Source of the DNA: Carboxylicivirga sp964602515
GTDB lineage: Bacteria; Bacteroidota; Bacteroidia; Bacteroidales; Marinilabiliaceae
Assembly: GCA_964602515.1 (NCBI GenBank)
Contig: CAZRRJ010000002.1
Location: forward strand, 496,001 to 560,000
Direction of reading: 5' to 3'
DNA: 64,000 nucleotides
The first letter of the stretch is position 1, and each line of letters opens with the position of its first letter. The notes under the pieces were generated by a model that ran no database searches, had not been told where the DNA came from, and saw only the letters and a program-made list of their open reading frames with translations. Positions 36,232 through 45,100 of this stretch are shown piece by piece. The position numbers were made by a program, and so were the translations under genes.

Positions 36232-37011
36232 TTATTTTTTTTCTGCGAGATTATTCTTTTTTAATAATTCACGCGCTAAGTTAAGGTAATTTATGGCTCC
36301 TTTTGATGTTGCATCATACATTACAACAGCTTTTCCATAACTAGGAGCTTCACTTAATTTAATGTTTCTTGCAATCAGAGTTTCAAATACCATATCGCTA
36401 AAATGGCGTTGTACCTCTTCAACAACCTGATTCGATAGATTTAATCGGGAGTCAAACATGGTCAACAGGAAACCTTCAATTTCCAGTTCAGGATTTAAAC
36501 GGCTCTGAATTATTTTTATTGTATTTAATAGTTTTCCTAAACCTTCAAGGGCAAAGTATTCGCACTGAACAGGTATTATTACCGAATCGGCTGCTGTAAG
36601 TGCATTTACAGTAATTAGCCCCAACGATGGAGAGCAGTCAATTAAGATGAAGTCATATTGGTCGTGTAATTGATCAAGCACTTTGCCAAGTACCTTTTCA
36701 CGATCAGGTAGATTTAACATTTCAATCTCTGCTCCTACCAAATCAATGTGAGATGGTAATACATGAAGGTGCTCAATCTCTGTTTGTAAGGTTGCAGTTC
36801 TGGGATCTGTCCCATCAATAATACATTCGTAAATGCTATTCTCAACTTCCCGTAAGTCAAAACCCAATCCTGAGGTTGCATTGGCCTGGGGGTCTGCATC
36901 AACTATCAGAACTTTATATTCCAGAACAGCCAGACTAGCTGCCAGGTTAATAGCTGTTGTTGTTTTTCCAACTCCTCCTTTTTGGTTTGCCAGGGCAATA
37001 ATCTTCGCCAT
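36232..37011 (-). CDS. parA: Chromosome partitioning ATPase ParA
   Basis: ParA/Soj dimerises on ATP, coats the nucleoid and moves ParB-bound origins. The 259-residue protein has the deviant Walker A KGGVGKTTTAINLAASLA, switch DADPQANATSGLG, Walker B-like FILIDCSPSLGLITVNAL, and the C-terminal NIKLSEAPSYGKAVVMYD typical of chromosomal Soj/ParA. There is no N-terminal HTH, so it does not autoregulate as plasmid type Ia ParA does. It is the first gene of the operon with parB, DUF5683 and the transglycosylase, and a clear -7 box precedes it. Confidence 0.97.
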   Translation of the reverse strand: MAKIIALANQKGGVGKTTTAINLAASLAVLEYKVLIVDADPQANATSGLGFDLREVENSIYECIIDGTDPRTATLQTEIEHLHVLPSHIDLVGAEIEMLNLPDREKVLGKVLDQLHDQYDFILIDCSPSLGLITVNALTAADSVIIPVQCEYFALEGLGKLLNTIKIIQSRLNPELEIEGFLLTMFDSRLNLSNQVVEEVQRHFSDMVFETLIARNIKLSEAPSYGKAVVMYDATSKGAINYLNLARELLKKNNLAEKK

Positions 37012-37073
37012 ATTTAGGTATTTTTTAGTGTTGAAGTTAAGGGCTACAAAATGGTTATTTTTTTTCTGAAAGC

Positions 37074-37081
37074 CAAAGATA
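37074..37081 (-). promoter_or_regulatory. Putative -7 box (TATCTTTG) for the parA operon
   Basis: On the minus strand an exact TAnnTTTG match 63 bases before the parA start. Confidence 0.55.
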
Positions 37082-37144
37082 AAATTTTCTTAAATATAGT
37101 TTAGATACGCAGGAAATAAACTGTTGTTACAAATTGTTTCTTTG

Positions 37145-38143
37145 TTAAGTGGTTAGCTTTTCAAAGCATTCATCCAGAAGTTCTTGTTTGTTAATAGGCA
37201 CTACACCCGGATATTCACAAACTAATCCACCTGCCATATTAGCAATTCCGGCTACCATATTTTCATCTAATGCAGCTGCTAAACAAAGGGCACTAACACT
37301 AATAACTGTATCGCCGGCACCGGATACATCAGCAATATTTCTAATTTCTGCCGATATAAAGTGGTGGTTATTCTTGTTTACAATCATAACACCCTTTTCG
37401 GCCATTGTAACCATAAAGTTGGTCATGTTTTGTTGATCTAGAAAGGCTTTTGCTGCCGCTAATAAGCCTTCTTTATCACTGCTGTTAACATCAATTTTTA
37501 GGCCTTCTCTAAACTCCTTTAGGTTAGGCTTAAAAAATGTTACCCCTTGGTAACAAAGAAAGTTTCTTTTTTTAGGATCTACCAATGTTGGAATCCCTTT
37601 ATCCTGAGCTATTTTTATAGTGAATGAGATGGTCGATGGTGTTAATACACCTTTATCGTAATCTTCAAAAATGATACTGTCTATTTTATATGTATTTAAC
37701 AGCTCTTCAATATGTTGTTGTAATTTTTGTTCTAAATCTGTTTCTAAAGGGTTGTTTTTCTCTTCATCAACACGAAGTAAATGTTGATTTTGACTAATTA
37801 TCCTGGTTTTTATCGTTGTCATTCTTCGACTTGATGAAATAATACCCTCTGCTGGTAAGTTTTTATCTTTCAGTAGCTCTTTAAAAGTGTCTCCTGATTC
37901 ATCGTTACCAACTACAGAACACATAATAGGGGTAGCTCCTAAAGCCTGAATATTTAAAGCTACGTTTGCTGCTCCTCCCAAGCGATTCTCACGCCCTGTG
38001 CTTGCAATAATGGGCACCGGAGCTTCCGGAGAGATGCGTGTAACATTACCCCATAAATAAGAGTCTATCATCACATCTCCAACAATGAGTATGTGCATGT
38101 TATCAAATGAATCAAAAATTTGAGAGAGCTCTTTTCGTGTCAT
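37145..38143 (-). CDS. D-glycero-D-manno-heptose-7-phosphate kinase (HldE N-domain type)
   Basis: A 332-residue PfkB-family kinase that phosphorylates heptose 7-phosphate at C1, following GmhA in ADP-heptose synthesis. The RfaE domain I signature is clear: ILIVGDVMIDSYLWGNVTRISPEAPVP, LGGAANVALNIQALGA, the sugar and phosphate region VDPKKRNFLCYQGVTFFKPN, and the anion hole/catalytic base in VSGAGDTVISVSALCLA. The nucleotidyltransferase (HldE C-domain) is absent, so a separate hldE-C gene must exist elsewhere. The gene is monocistronic with a -7 box upstream and lies beside the parA operon. Confidence 0.93.
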   Translation of the reverse strand: MTRKELSQIFDSFDNMHILIVGDVMIDSYLWGNVTRISPEAPVPIIASTGRENRLGGAANVALNIQALGATPIMCSVVGNDESGDTFKELLKDKNLPAEGIISSSRRMTTIKTRIISQNQHLLRVDEEKNNPLETDLEQKLQQHIEELLNTYKIDSIIFEDYDKGVLTPSTISFTIKIAQDKGIPTLVDPKKRNFLCYQGVTFFKPNLKEFREGLKIDVNSSDKEGLLAAAKAFLDQQNMTNFMVTMAEKGVMIVNKNNHHFISAEIRNIADVSGAGDTVISVSALCLAAALDENMVAGIANMAGGLVCEYPGVVPINKQELLDECFEKLTT

Positions 38144-38162
38144 ATGGCTTTTAAATTTCCAG

Positions 38163-38170
38163 CAAAGATA
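38163..38170 (-). promoter_or_regulatory. Putative -7 box (TATCTTTG) for the heptose kinase gene
   Basis: An exact TAnnTTTG match on the minus strand, 20 bases before the start at 38143. Confidence 0.55.
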
Positions 38171-38390
38171 AAAAAATGAAGAACTTGAAGAAAATGTAGA
38201 GTATTTTGGTATGGTGTGAATTGACGACGGTCAGAATTGGGAGTAATGATTGGTGATTAATTATTTATTTTAGCTGCTGGTGTGTTGTTCAATGTAATAT
38301 TGCTATAAGTACAGAGGGTACTTGGTGGAATGTTATTTTTGTGTACATAGAATATGGTATGGTTAGGGCGCGTTTATTATTGGCTCTGTG

Positions 38391-38398
38391 TATATTTG
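38391..38398 (+). promoter_or_regulatory. Putative -7 box (TATATTTG) for the FecR-domain lipoprotein gene
   Basis: An exact TAnnTTTG match 19 bases before ATG 38417. The rest of the 273-base gap to the heptose kinase gene holds no gene that I can see. Confidence 0.5.
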
Positions 38399-38416
38399 TG
38401 CTTTGAATAGAAAATA

Positions 38417-38998
38417 ATGATTATGACAAAATTCTTAAGTGTGCTTTCTGTTTTAATGGCAAGTGTATTATTGTTGGGATTTATAGGGTGCTCATCAAAC
38501 AAGCTAAAAACAAATGCTGAACCCGAGTTATTTAAGTTACCGGATGGCTCTGTTGTTGTATTAAATAGTGGGAGCGAAATTAGCTACAGTATAAATTCTG
38601 AAGAACGTAATATTGAGTTAAAAGGAGAAGCTCATTTTAGTGTGCAAAGAGGAGATGTTCCTTTTCTTGTTAAGACAAATTATGGAATGGTAAGAGTATT
38701 GGGCACGGCTTTTAATATTAACAGCAGCAACGAGGTTTTTGATGTGGAAGTTGATGAAGGAGAAGTAGAGGTTTCTGTTAATAATGAAAAAGAAAAGTTG
38801 AAAAAAGGAGAACGTGTTTTATATGATGATGCAAAAAAGCTTTTTAAAAGGGGCAAGGCAGAATTTAAACATCATATCTGGACCGATGACTTTAAGGGCA
38901 ATATGAAAGATTTGGATAAGGAAATTAAGAAAGGTGGAAAGAAATTAAGAAAGGGATTGAAGAAGTTAGGTAAAGATATTGAGAAGAAGTTTGATTAA
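38417..38998 (+). CDS. Lipoprotein consisting of a lone FecR domain with a Lys-rich tail
   Basis: A 193-residue protein that begins with a lipoprotein-like signal (SVLMASVLLLGFIGC; Cys near residue 27) and continues directly into a FecR domain: FKLPDGSVVVLNSGSEISYS, GEAHFSVQRGDVPFLVKTNYG, and VRVLGTAFNINSSNEVFDVE, a close match in pattern to the FecR at 48542. It lacks the N-terminal anti-sigma segment, the transmembrane helix and the DUF4974 domain of ordinary FecR proteins. The last ~45 residues are extremely basic and helical (KKGGKKLRKGLKKLGKD). No sigma factor is adjacent. It looks like a signalling domain reused as a free periplasmic lipoprotein; its role is unknown. Confidence 0.8.
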   Translation: MIMTKFLSVLSVLMASVLLLGFIGCSSNKLKTNAEPELFKLPDGSVVVLNSGSEISYSINSEERNIELKGEAHFSVQRGDVPFLVKTNYGMVRVLGTAFNINSSNEVFDVEVDEGEVEVSVNNEKEKLKKGERVLYDDAKKLFKRGKAEFKHHIWTDDFKGNMKDLDKEIKKGGKKLRKGLKKLGKDIEKKFD

Positions 38999-39006
38999 TT
39001 AAGGAA

Positions 39007-39028
39007 AAGGTGCTGAAATCAGCACCTT
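39007..39028. terminator. Hairpin terminator between convergent lipoprotein genes
   Basis: AAGGTGCTGA-AA-TCAGCACCTT, a perfect 10-bp stem. On the minus strand it is followed by TTTTCCTT, so it suits the 39068-40288 gene best; on the plus strand only a short T-run follows. Confidence 0.7.
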
Positions 39029-39067
39029 AGTTTGCATCATCAAATTATTTAATTTTGGCATCAAGAG

Positions 39068-40288
39068 TCAAACTCCAAATTTACTTTCAAACTCAGAAAC
39101 AAGCTTTTCTAAATCAACTTTAAACGTTGTAAGGTAGCCATCATAGTATTCTTCACCACTAACCCTGAAACCATCACTGAATATAAATTCCAGATCAACC
39201 CACCAAACATCCTGTTTAGTAACTTTAGTGTCGCGTTTTGCAACAGCATCAACCCTGGCGATTATGGTATTATTGCTTGTATACCGTGCTGTTAATGTGG
39301 CATATTTATTTAGTGCATCAGCTAAAGTTTTAGCATGTTTTTCACTGTCCTCAGGAATTTCTTCAAGCTCTTGTAGTTTATTATATATTTCACCCGTATA
39401 CGCTTCGGTGATAAGTGTAATTGTGTTGATACTAAGACTATTTGTTAGGTTTCGGACTGACATGTTATCATTCGATGTATCAAATCTGACCTTTAAATTG
39501 TGCTCAATAATTGATTTAGTATCATTGTTGACGGCCAGTATCCAGTACCCATTGTTATCTTCGTATCCCATTTCACCAGTAAATGTAAATGGTTTAGGGT
39601 TAAAAGTCATACCAACAATCTTAAAATTACCATCCTCGTCTACTTGGTTAGATATATTGCTTGTGAGAATAAGCTCATTCTTAACTTTCATATTAAGCCT
39701 TAAAGTACTAAGTACTTCGGTTATTGTTGTTCCGTTCTCAAGAACGTTTCCTTTGTTTGGAAAGTTATTGGAATTAATCTCAAGGTCGGTGATGGTTAAG
39801 CATGCTGTATCACCATCTAATGCATCTGTTGCAGGAAATTTGAAGATGATTTCTGTTGCATGCTCCTTTACCTTTATAAAGGCTTGCGTTTGTTCGTCCC
39901 ATTGCCAGATGCCGTAACCTTCTTCATTAAGGGCATTACATTGGCCTTTTTCGTTAAATGTGATGCTGGTTAATTCATCAAAATAGCAATCAGCAGTTTG
40001 GTTTTCATTCATCAATTTGCCAATTTCAATAATTGAAGCAAAAAAGGACATTTTACCTTCGTGTATTTTACCTTCAAGGCGTTTTGACATTGAGGTGCAA
40101 ACTGCAGCAAAATCTGTTTCACCAAGTTTCGCTAATTCATCATTAAGTTCTCTGGTGCTTAGATCCAGCATATTTTTATCCTGCTCTGCACCAAGCGAAC
40201 TGTATACATCACCCATGCTTTCTTTGCTACAACTTTGTGTACTTAATACCGCAATTGCCAATAATACAACGTTTAATAAACGTATCAT
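39068..40288 (-). CDS. Lipoprotein of unknown function
   Basis: A 406-residue protein I do not recognise. It starts with a lipoprotein signal peptide (LLNVVLLAIAVLSTQSC, Cys near residue 20) and is followed by Ser-Lys-Glu, so it could be exported to the cell surface or periplasm. The rest lacks membrane helices and is rich in beta-strand-like Thr/Val/Ile segments (residues ~130-300), with acidic helical patches before and after. A second weak repeat of strands ends near KVDLEKLVSEFESKFGV. It is convergent with the FecR-domain lipoprotein and separated from it by a terminator. A 229-codon open frame lies antisense to it but is not credible. Confidence 0.75.
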   Translation of the reverse strand: MIRLLNVVLLAIAVLSTQSCSKESMGDVYSSLGAEQDKNMLDLSTRELNDELAKLGETDFAAVCTSMSKRLEGKIHEGKMSFFASIIEIGKLMNENQTADCYFDELTSITFNEKGQCNALNEEGYGIWQWDEQTQAFIKVKEHATEIIFKFPATDALDGDTACLTITDLEINSNNFPNKGNVLENGTTITEVLSTLRLNMKVKNELILTSNISNQVDEDGNFKIVGMTFNPKPFTFTGEMGYEDNNGYWILAVNNDTKSIIEHNLKVRFDTSNDNMSVRNLTNSLSINTITLITEAYTGEIYNKLQELEEIPEDSEKHAKTLADALNKYATLTARYTSNNTIIARVDAVAKRDTKVTKQDVWWVDLEFIFSDGFRVSGEEYYDGYLTTFKVDLEKLVSEFESKFGV

Positions 40289-40446
40289 ACTTCTTGTTTT
40301 CCGTTAATTTAGCAGTTGACCCACAAACTACTATCTTTTCTATGGTAAGACAACACTAAGGGCTTTTACACGTATAAATTTACGGGATATAATTGGAAAG
40401 GTTTTGTTTGTATGGTACATGTTGTTAAGAAAATATTGTGTGATAG

Positions 40447-40476
40447 TAAAAAAGCCATTTCATAACGGAACGGCTC
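40447..40476 (-). terminator. Rho-independent terminator of gltD
   Basis: On the minus strand a hairpin AGCCGTT...AAATGGCT (six pairs including one G-T) is followed by six T, 48 bases after the gltD stop. It closes the glutamate synthase operon. Confidence 0.7.
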
Positions 40477-40523
40477 TCTATTTAATAATAATTCTGAATT
40501 GATAATTTGAATGTAATAGTTGC

Positions 40524-41948
40524 TTATTCCTGTGTTAAAAAGGTATGTATTTTTTTAGCTGCTTCACGGCCTTTGGCAATAGCAGTTACAACCAGACTGG
40601 CTCCATTGGATGCGTCTCCGGCAGCAAATACTTTGGCTTTGCTAGTTTGAAATTTATCATCAACTTTAATATTGCCCTTTGGGTCAAGATCTAAGCCAAA
40701 CTCCTTAATTATACCTTCATATACAGGGCTGACAAAGCCCATGGAAAGTAAGGCTAATTCTGTATCCATAACATAAGCTGTTTCAGGTTTTTCAGTCATT
40801 ATCCATTGCCCTTGATCGTTTTTAGACCATTCTACCTCAATAAGTTCTACTTGTTTTAGCTTACCATTCTCACCAATAAAGCGTTTGGTATTGAGGCTCC
40901 ACTTTCGTTCGCAACCTTCTGTATGCGAAGTTGATGTTTTAAGTGTGTTTGGCCAGTAAGGCCATGGGTTCCCAGCTTCACGCTTAATAGGTGGTTTTGG
41001 TAGTATTTCTATTTGGGTAACTGATTTCGCTTTTTGCCTATTTGATGTTCCTACACAATCACTACCGGTATCGCCACCACCTATAACAAGTACATTTTTA
41101 TTGGTAGCTAAAAGTTGCTCGCCATTCTTAAACTGTTCGCCACGGTTTACTTTATTTTGCTGTTTAAGAAAGTCCATCGCATAATGTACACCTTGTAGTT
41201 CACGACCGTCAATTAGTAAGTCGCGTGGTTTCATGGCGCCGATTGTTAACACGATTACATCAAAATCTTTGGCAATTGTTTCGCCTTTAATGTTTTCGCC
41301 AACCGTAATGCCGGTTTTAAAAATTATTCCTTCCTGCTCGAATATTGCAATCCGGCGATCAATAACTTTTTTATTTAATTTAAAATCGGGAATGCCATAG
41401 CGTAATAGTCCACCAATGGCATTGTCTTTCTCAAAAACAGTAACGGTATGTCCGGCTTGATTTAATAAGTCGGCAACAGATAAGCCAGCCGGACCAGAGC
41501 CTACTACAGCAACTTTTTTACCTGTTCTTGTTTTAGGTTGGCGTGGTGCAATATATCCATTGGCAAAAGCCCGTTCTACTATTGAGGCTTCATTTTCGCG
41601 AATGGTGACGGCTTCGTCGTGAATGGCTAATACGCATGATTTCTCACAAGGGTTAGGGCATATGCGTCCTGTAAATTCAGGGAAACTATTGGTTGAATGT
41701 AATATTTCACTTGCCAGTTTCCATTCGCCTTTATAAACCGCATCTTGCCATTCGGGTATTTTACTTCCTACGGGACATGCCCAGTGACAAAAAGGTATGC
41801 CACAATCCATACACCGCGATGCCTGAATGGTGCGATCGGCTGTATTCAGCGTCTGTTCCACTTCGCTATAATCATCAATGCGCTCGTTTACCGGGCGATA
41901 ACCACTCTCTTTACGTGTATATTTTATAAAACCTTTTGGATCTGCCAT
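40524..41948 (-). CDS. gltD: Glutamate synthase small subunit
   Basis: The beta subunit of NADPH-dependent glutamate synthase, feeding electrons from NADPH through FAD to the large subunit. The 474-residue protein has an N-terminal ferredoxin-like domain with Cys groups RCMDCGIPFCHWACPVG and CPNPCEKSC binding 4Fe-4S clusters, an FAD-binding VVGSGPAGLSVADLLNQAG, and the NADPH site VIGGGDTGSDC. The C-terminal FAD motif KVFAAGDASNGASLV is complete. It follows gltB by 187 bases with a structured spacer, so the two may be co-transcribed. Length is typical. Confidence 0.96.
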   Translation of the reverse strand: MADPKGFIKYTRKESGYRPVNERIDDYSEVEQTLNTADRTIQASRCMDCGIPFCHWACPVGSKIPEWQDAVYKGEWKLASEILHSTNSFPEFTGRICPNPCEKSCVLAIHDEAVTIRENEASIVERAFANGYIAPRQPKTRTGKKVAVVGSGPAGLSVADLLNQAGHTVTVFEKDNAIGGLLRYGIPDFKLNKKVIDRRIAIFEQEGIIFKTGITVGENIKGETIAKDFDVIVLTIGAMKPRDLLIDGRELQGVHYAMDFLKQQNKVNRGEQFKNGEQLLATNKNVLVIGGGDTGSDCVGTSNRQKAKSVTQIEILPKPPIKREAGNPWPYWPNTLKTSTSHTEGCERKWSLNTKRFIGENGKLKQVELIEVEWSKNDQGQWIMTEKPETAYVMDTELALLSMGFVSPVYEGIIKEFGLDLDPKGNIKVDDKFQTSKAKVFAAGDASNGASLVVTAIAKGREAAKKIHTFLTQE

Positions 41949-42054
41949 AATTGTATGTTGTTTAAGTCTGTATGTGTGTTAGCCATTCGGTAAGTAATTG
42001 AAATTGTGCCTTTAAATTTTATTACGAAGTTCTAATGCAGCATTCAGGTTAACG

Positions 42055-42108
42055 AAACCGGGGAGGTTCCTTTGCACCTTTCACTCATTCTCTTGTATCT
42101 CCCGGTTT
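42055..42108. repeat. Structured spacer between gltB and gltD
   Basis: AAACCGGGGAG (42055-42065) pairs with CTCCCGGTTT (42099-42108), leaving one bulged G, around a ~33-base loop that itself contains AGGT/ACCT complementary pieces. It sits in the 187-base spacer and would be in the transcript joining gltB to gltD. It may be a processing or attenuation element; no riboswitch class could be recognised. Confidence 0.5.
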
Positions 42109-42135
42109 ACTTTTTAAAAACTTTTAATCTATAAC

Positions 42136-45100
42136 TTATTCTCTGATAAAAGGTGTGTCTTCTGTTTCACGAAGTTTGCGCTCCAGCTCTTTAATTTTTT
42201 GTTCTTGCAATACCTTTTTGTATTCGAATGGTATTACCTTTACAAATTTTGGAAGATACTGTGTCCAGTTAACCAGAATTTCTTTGGCCTTTGAACTATT
42301 GGTGTGTAATAAATGCTTATTAAGCATATGCTGTAGCTCCTGAATGTCAGCGGTATCTTCAACAGGAGACAAATCCACTAAGCCTTTATTACAGTAATAA
42401 TCAAAGGAGCCTTCTTCATCAAGTACATATGCAATGCCACCACTCATACCTGCTGCAAAATTCCGGCCTGTTGTGCCAAGTACTACCACCCGCCCACCTG
42501 TCATGTATTCGCAACAGTGATCGCCTACACCTTCAACAACTGCACAGGCACCTGAGTTACGAACAGCAAAGCGCTCACCTGCCATACCCCTTACATAGAT
42601 AAAACCGTCTGTAGCACCGTACAGCACTGTGTTACCAATTATGATGTTTTCTTCCGGTTTAAAGCTTGTGCCATTTGGAGGTACAACAATTATTTTACCT
42701 CCCGACAGACCTTTAGCCATATAATCATTGGCGTCGCCTTCTAAGCGAAAACTAATGCCGCGTGATAAGAAAGCACCGAAACTTTGTCCGGCTGAGCCAT
42801 GAAAAGTGCAATTGATTGTGTTTTTTGCTAAACCTAGTTCGCCGTATTTTTTTGACACTTCACCTGATAACATTGCGCCAACAGTACGGTCAGTGTTAAT
42901 GATGTTAAAGGCTATCCAAACTTTCTCTTTATTTAGTAAAGCTGGTTGTGCTTGTTTTATCAGGTTGCGATCAAGTACTTTTTCCAGTTTATGATCTTGC
43001 TCGATTGTATTTTTTATTGGGTATTTCTTTCCTTCCGCAGGGAAATATAATAACCTGCTTAAGTCTATACCTTTTGATTTCCAGTTGCTTACTTTTTTAT
43101 TTTGCTCCAGTAAGTCTGTTCGGCCAATAACTTCATCCAGTGTTTTAAAGCCTAATTCTGCAAGGTACTCACGTACCTCTTCAGCAATAAAACTGAAAAA
43201 ATTAATTACGTATTTATACTTGCCGATAAAACGCTTTCTTAGGGCTTTATCTTGAGTTGCAATACCGGCAGGACATGTGTTGAGGTGGCACTTGCGCATC
43301 ATTACACAACCAAGTGTTACAAGTGCTGATGTTGCAAAACCATATTCCTCAGCTCCCAACATAGCCATTTTTATCACGTCTAACCCTGTTTTGAGCTGTC
43401 CGTCAGTCTGAATTTTCACACGGCCACGAAGGTTGTTCATAACTAGTGTTTGCTGAGTTTCGGATAATCCAATTTCAACTGGCAGGCCGGCATGTTTTAT
43501 TGAACTGTTTGGGCTGGCACCTGTACCACCCTCTGTACCACTTATTACAATAAGGTCGGCATGAGCCTTGGCTACTCCTGCGGCAACTGTACCAACGCCA
43601 TTTTCACTTACCAGTTTAACACTAATACGAGCAGATGGGTTGGTGTTTTTTAAATCGAATATTAGTTGTGCCAAATCCTCAATTGAATAAATATCATGAT
43701 GAGGAGGGGGTGATATCAAAGTAATTCCCGGAGTTGAATTTCGTAACCGAGCGATAATTTTGTCCACCTTAAATCCCGGTAACTGTCCACCTTCACCCGG
43801 TTTAGCGCCTTGTGCAATTTTTATTTGTAGCTCATCAGCATTAACCAAATAGTTATTGGTTACACCAAAGCGGCCGCTGGCAATTTGTTTGATGGAGCTA
43901 CGTGCTTTACTCTGAAAGCGTCCTGAGTCTTCACCTCCTTCGCCAGTATTGCTTCGTCCGCCAATTGAATTCATGGCTAATGCCATAGCCTCATGTGCTT
44001 CTTTTGATATAGAACCATATGACATAGCTCCGGTTACAAAGCGACTCATTATTGAAGATGCTGGCTCAACTTCGCTAATATTAATAGGTTTTCTTTCTTT
44101 TAATGAGATTAAGCCACGGATAAAAAGTGGTGTTTGATTATCCTGATCTACCCGGCGGCTGTATTCTTTATATTTTGAATAATCGTTTTCTGATGTTGCC
44201 CATTGCAATAAGCCAATTGTTTCAGGATTCCATCCGTGTTTTTCGCCATATTTACGGAAAGAGTAACTTCCTTTAGTATCAAAAGGATTGTCCTGGAAGC
44301 TTGGTTTAAAGGCCTTGTCATGGTCAAGTGTGCTTTCTTGGGCTATTTCATTTAGCCCGACACCGCCTATTTTTGTTGGAGTGCCTACAAAATATTTATT
44401 GATCACATCTTCAGATACACCTATGGCTTCAAATATTTGAGCACCATGATAGGAACGAAGCGTACTAATACCCATTTTAGAGAGTATTTTTAAGAGTCCT
44501 TTATTTACAGCCTTGATATAGTTTTCGCGTGCATCGGCGTATTCCATATCAAACTTGCCATTTTTTATCATTTCATTAATGGTAGCAAAGCATACATATG
44601 GATTAATAACACTTGCTCCAAAACCTAACAGAAGGGCAAAGTGCATTACTTCGCGTGCCTCACCTGTTTCTACTATCAACCCAACCTGCATACGCTTTTT
44701 GGTTTTAATAAGGTGGTGGTGAGTAGCAGCAACGGCTAACAGCGATGGTACTGGAGCATGAGCCTCATCAATATCTTTGTCGCTGAGGATAATATAGTTT
44801 ATACCATCATCAACGGCTTTTTCAGCTGTTTTGCAAATGTCATCAAGAGCCTTTTCCAGTCCTTTCCCGCCTTTGTCTTTAACAAAAGTCATTGGTATTT
44901 TAACATGCGTAAATTCCTCACGCAAGTAATCTTTTATCTTACCAAGGTCAGTATTGGTCATTAAAGGGCTCTCAAATTTAATTGAGCGACACTGTGATGG
45001 TTCTTCACTCAATAAATTTTTCGAGACAGAACCAATGTAGTTGGTTAAGGCCATTACCAAACCTTCACGTATAGGATCAATCGGTGGGTTGGTTACTTGA

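Noticed and set aside
39228..39917. 229-codon plus-strand open frame antisense to the 39068-40288 lipoprotein
   Set aside because: It lies wholly opposite a gene with a clear lipobox and terminator, and has no domain or start signal; AT-poor stop codons on the opposite strand explain it.
42164..42180. TGTTTCACG-like start resembling a parS site
   Set aside because: Only half of the parS palindrome is present and it lies in the gltB coding end; the other half does not match.
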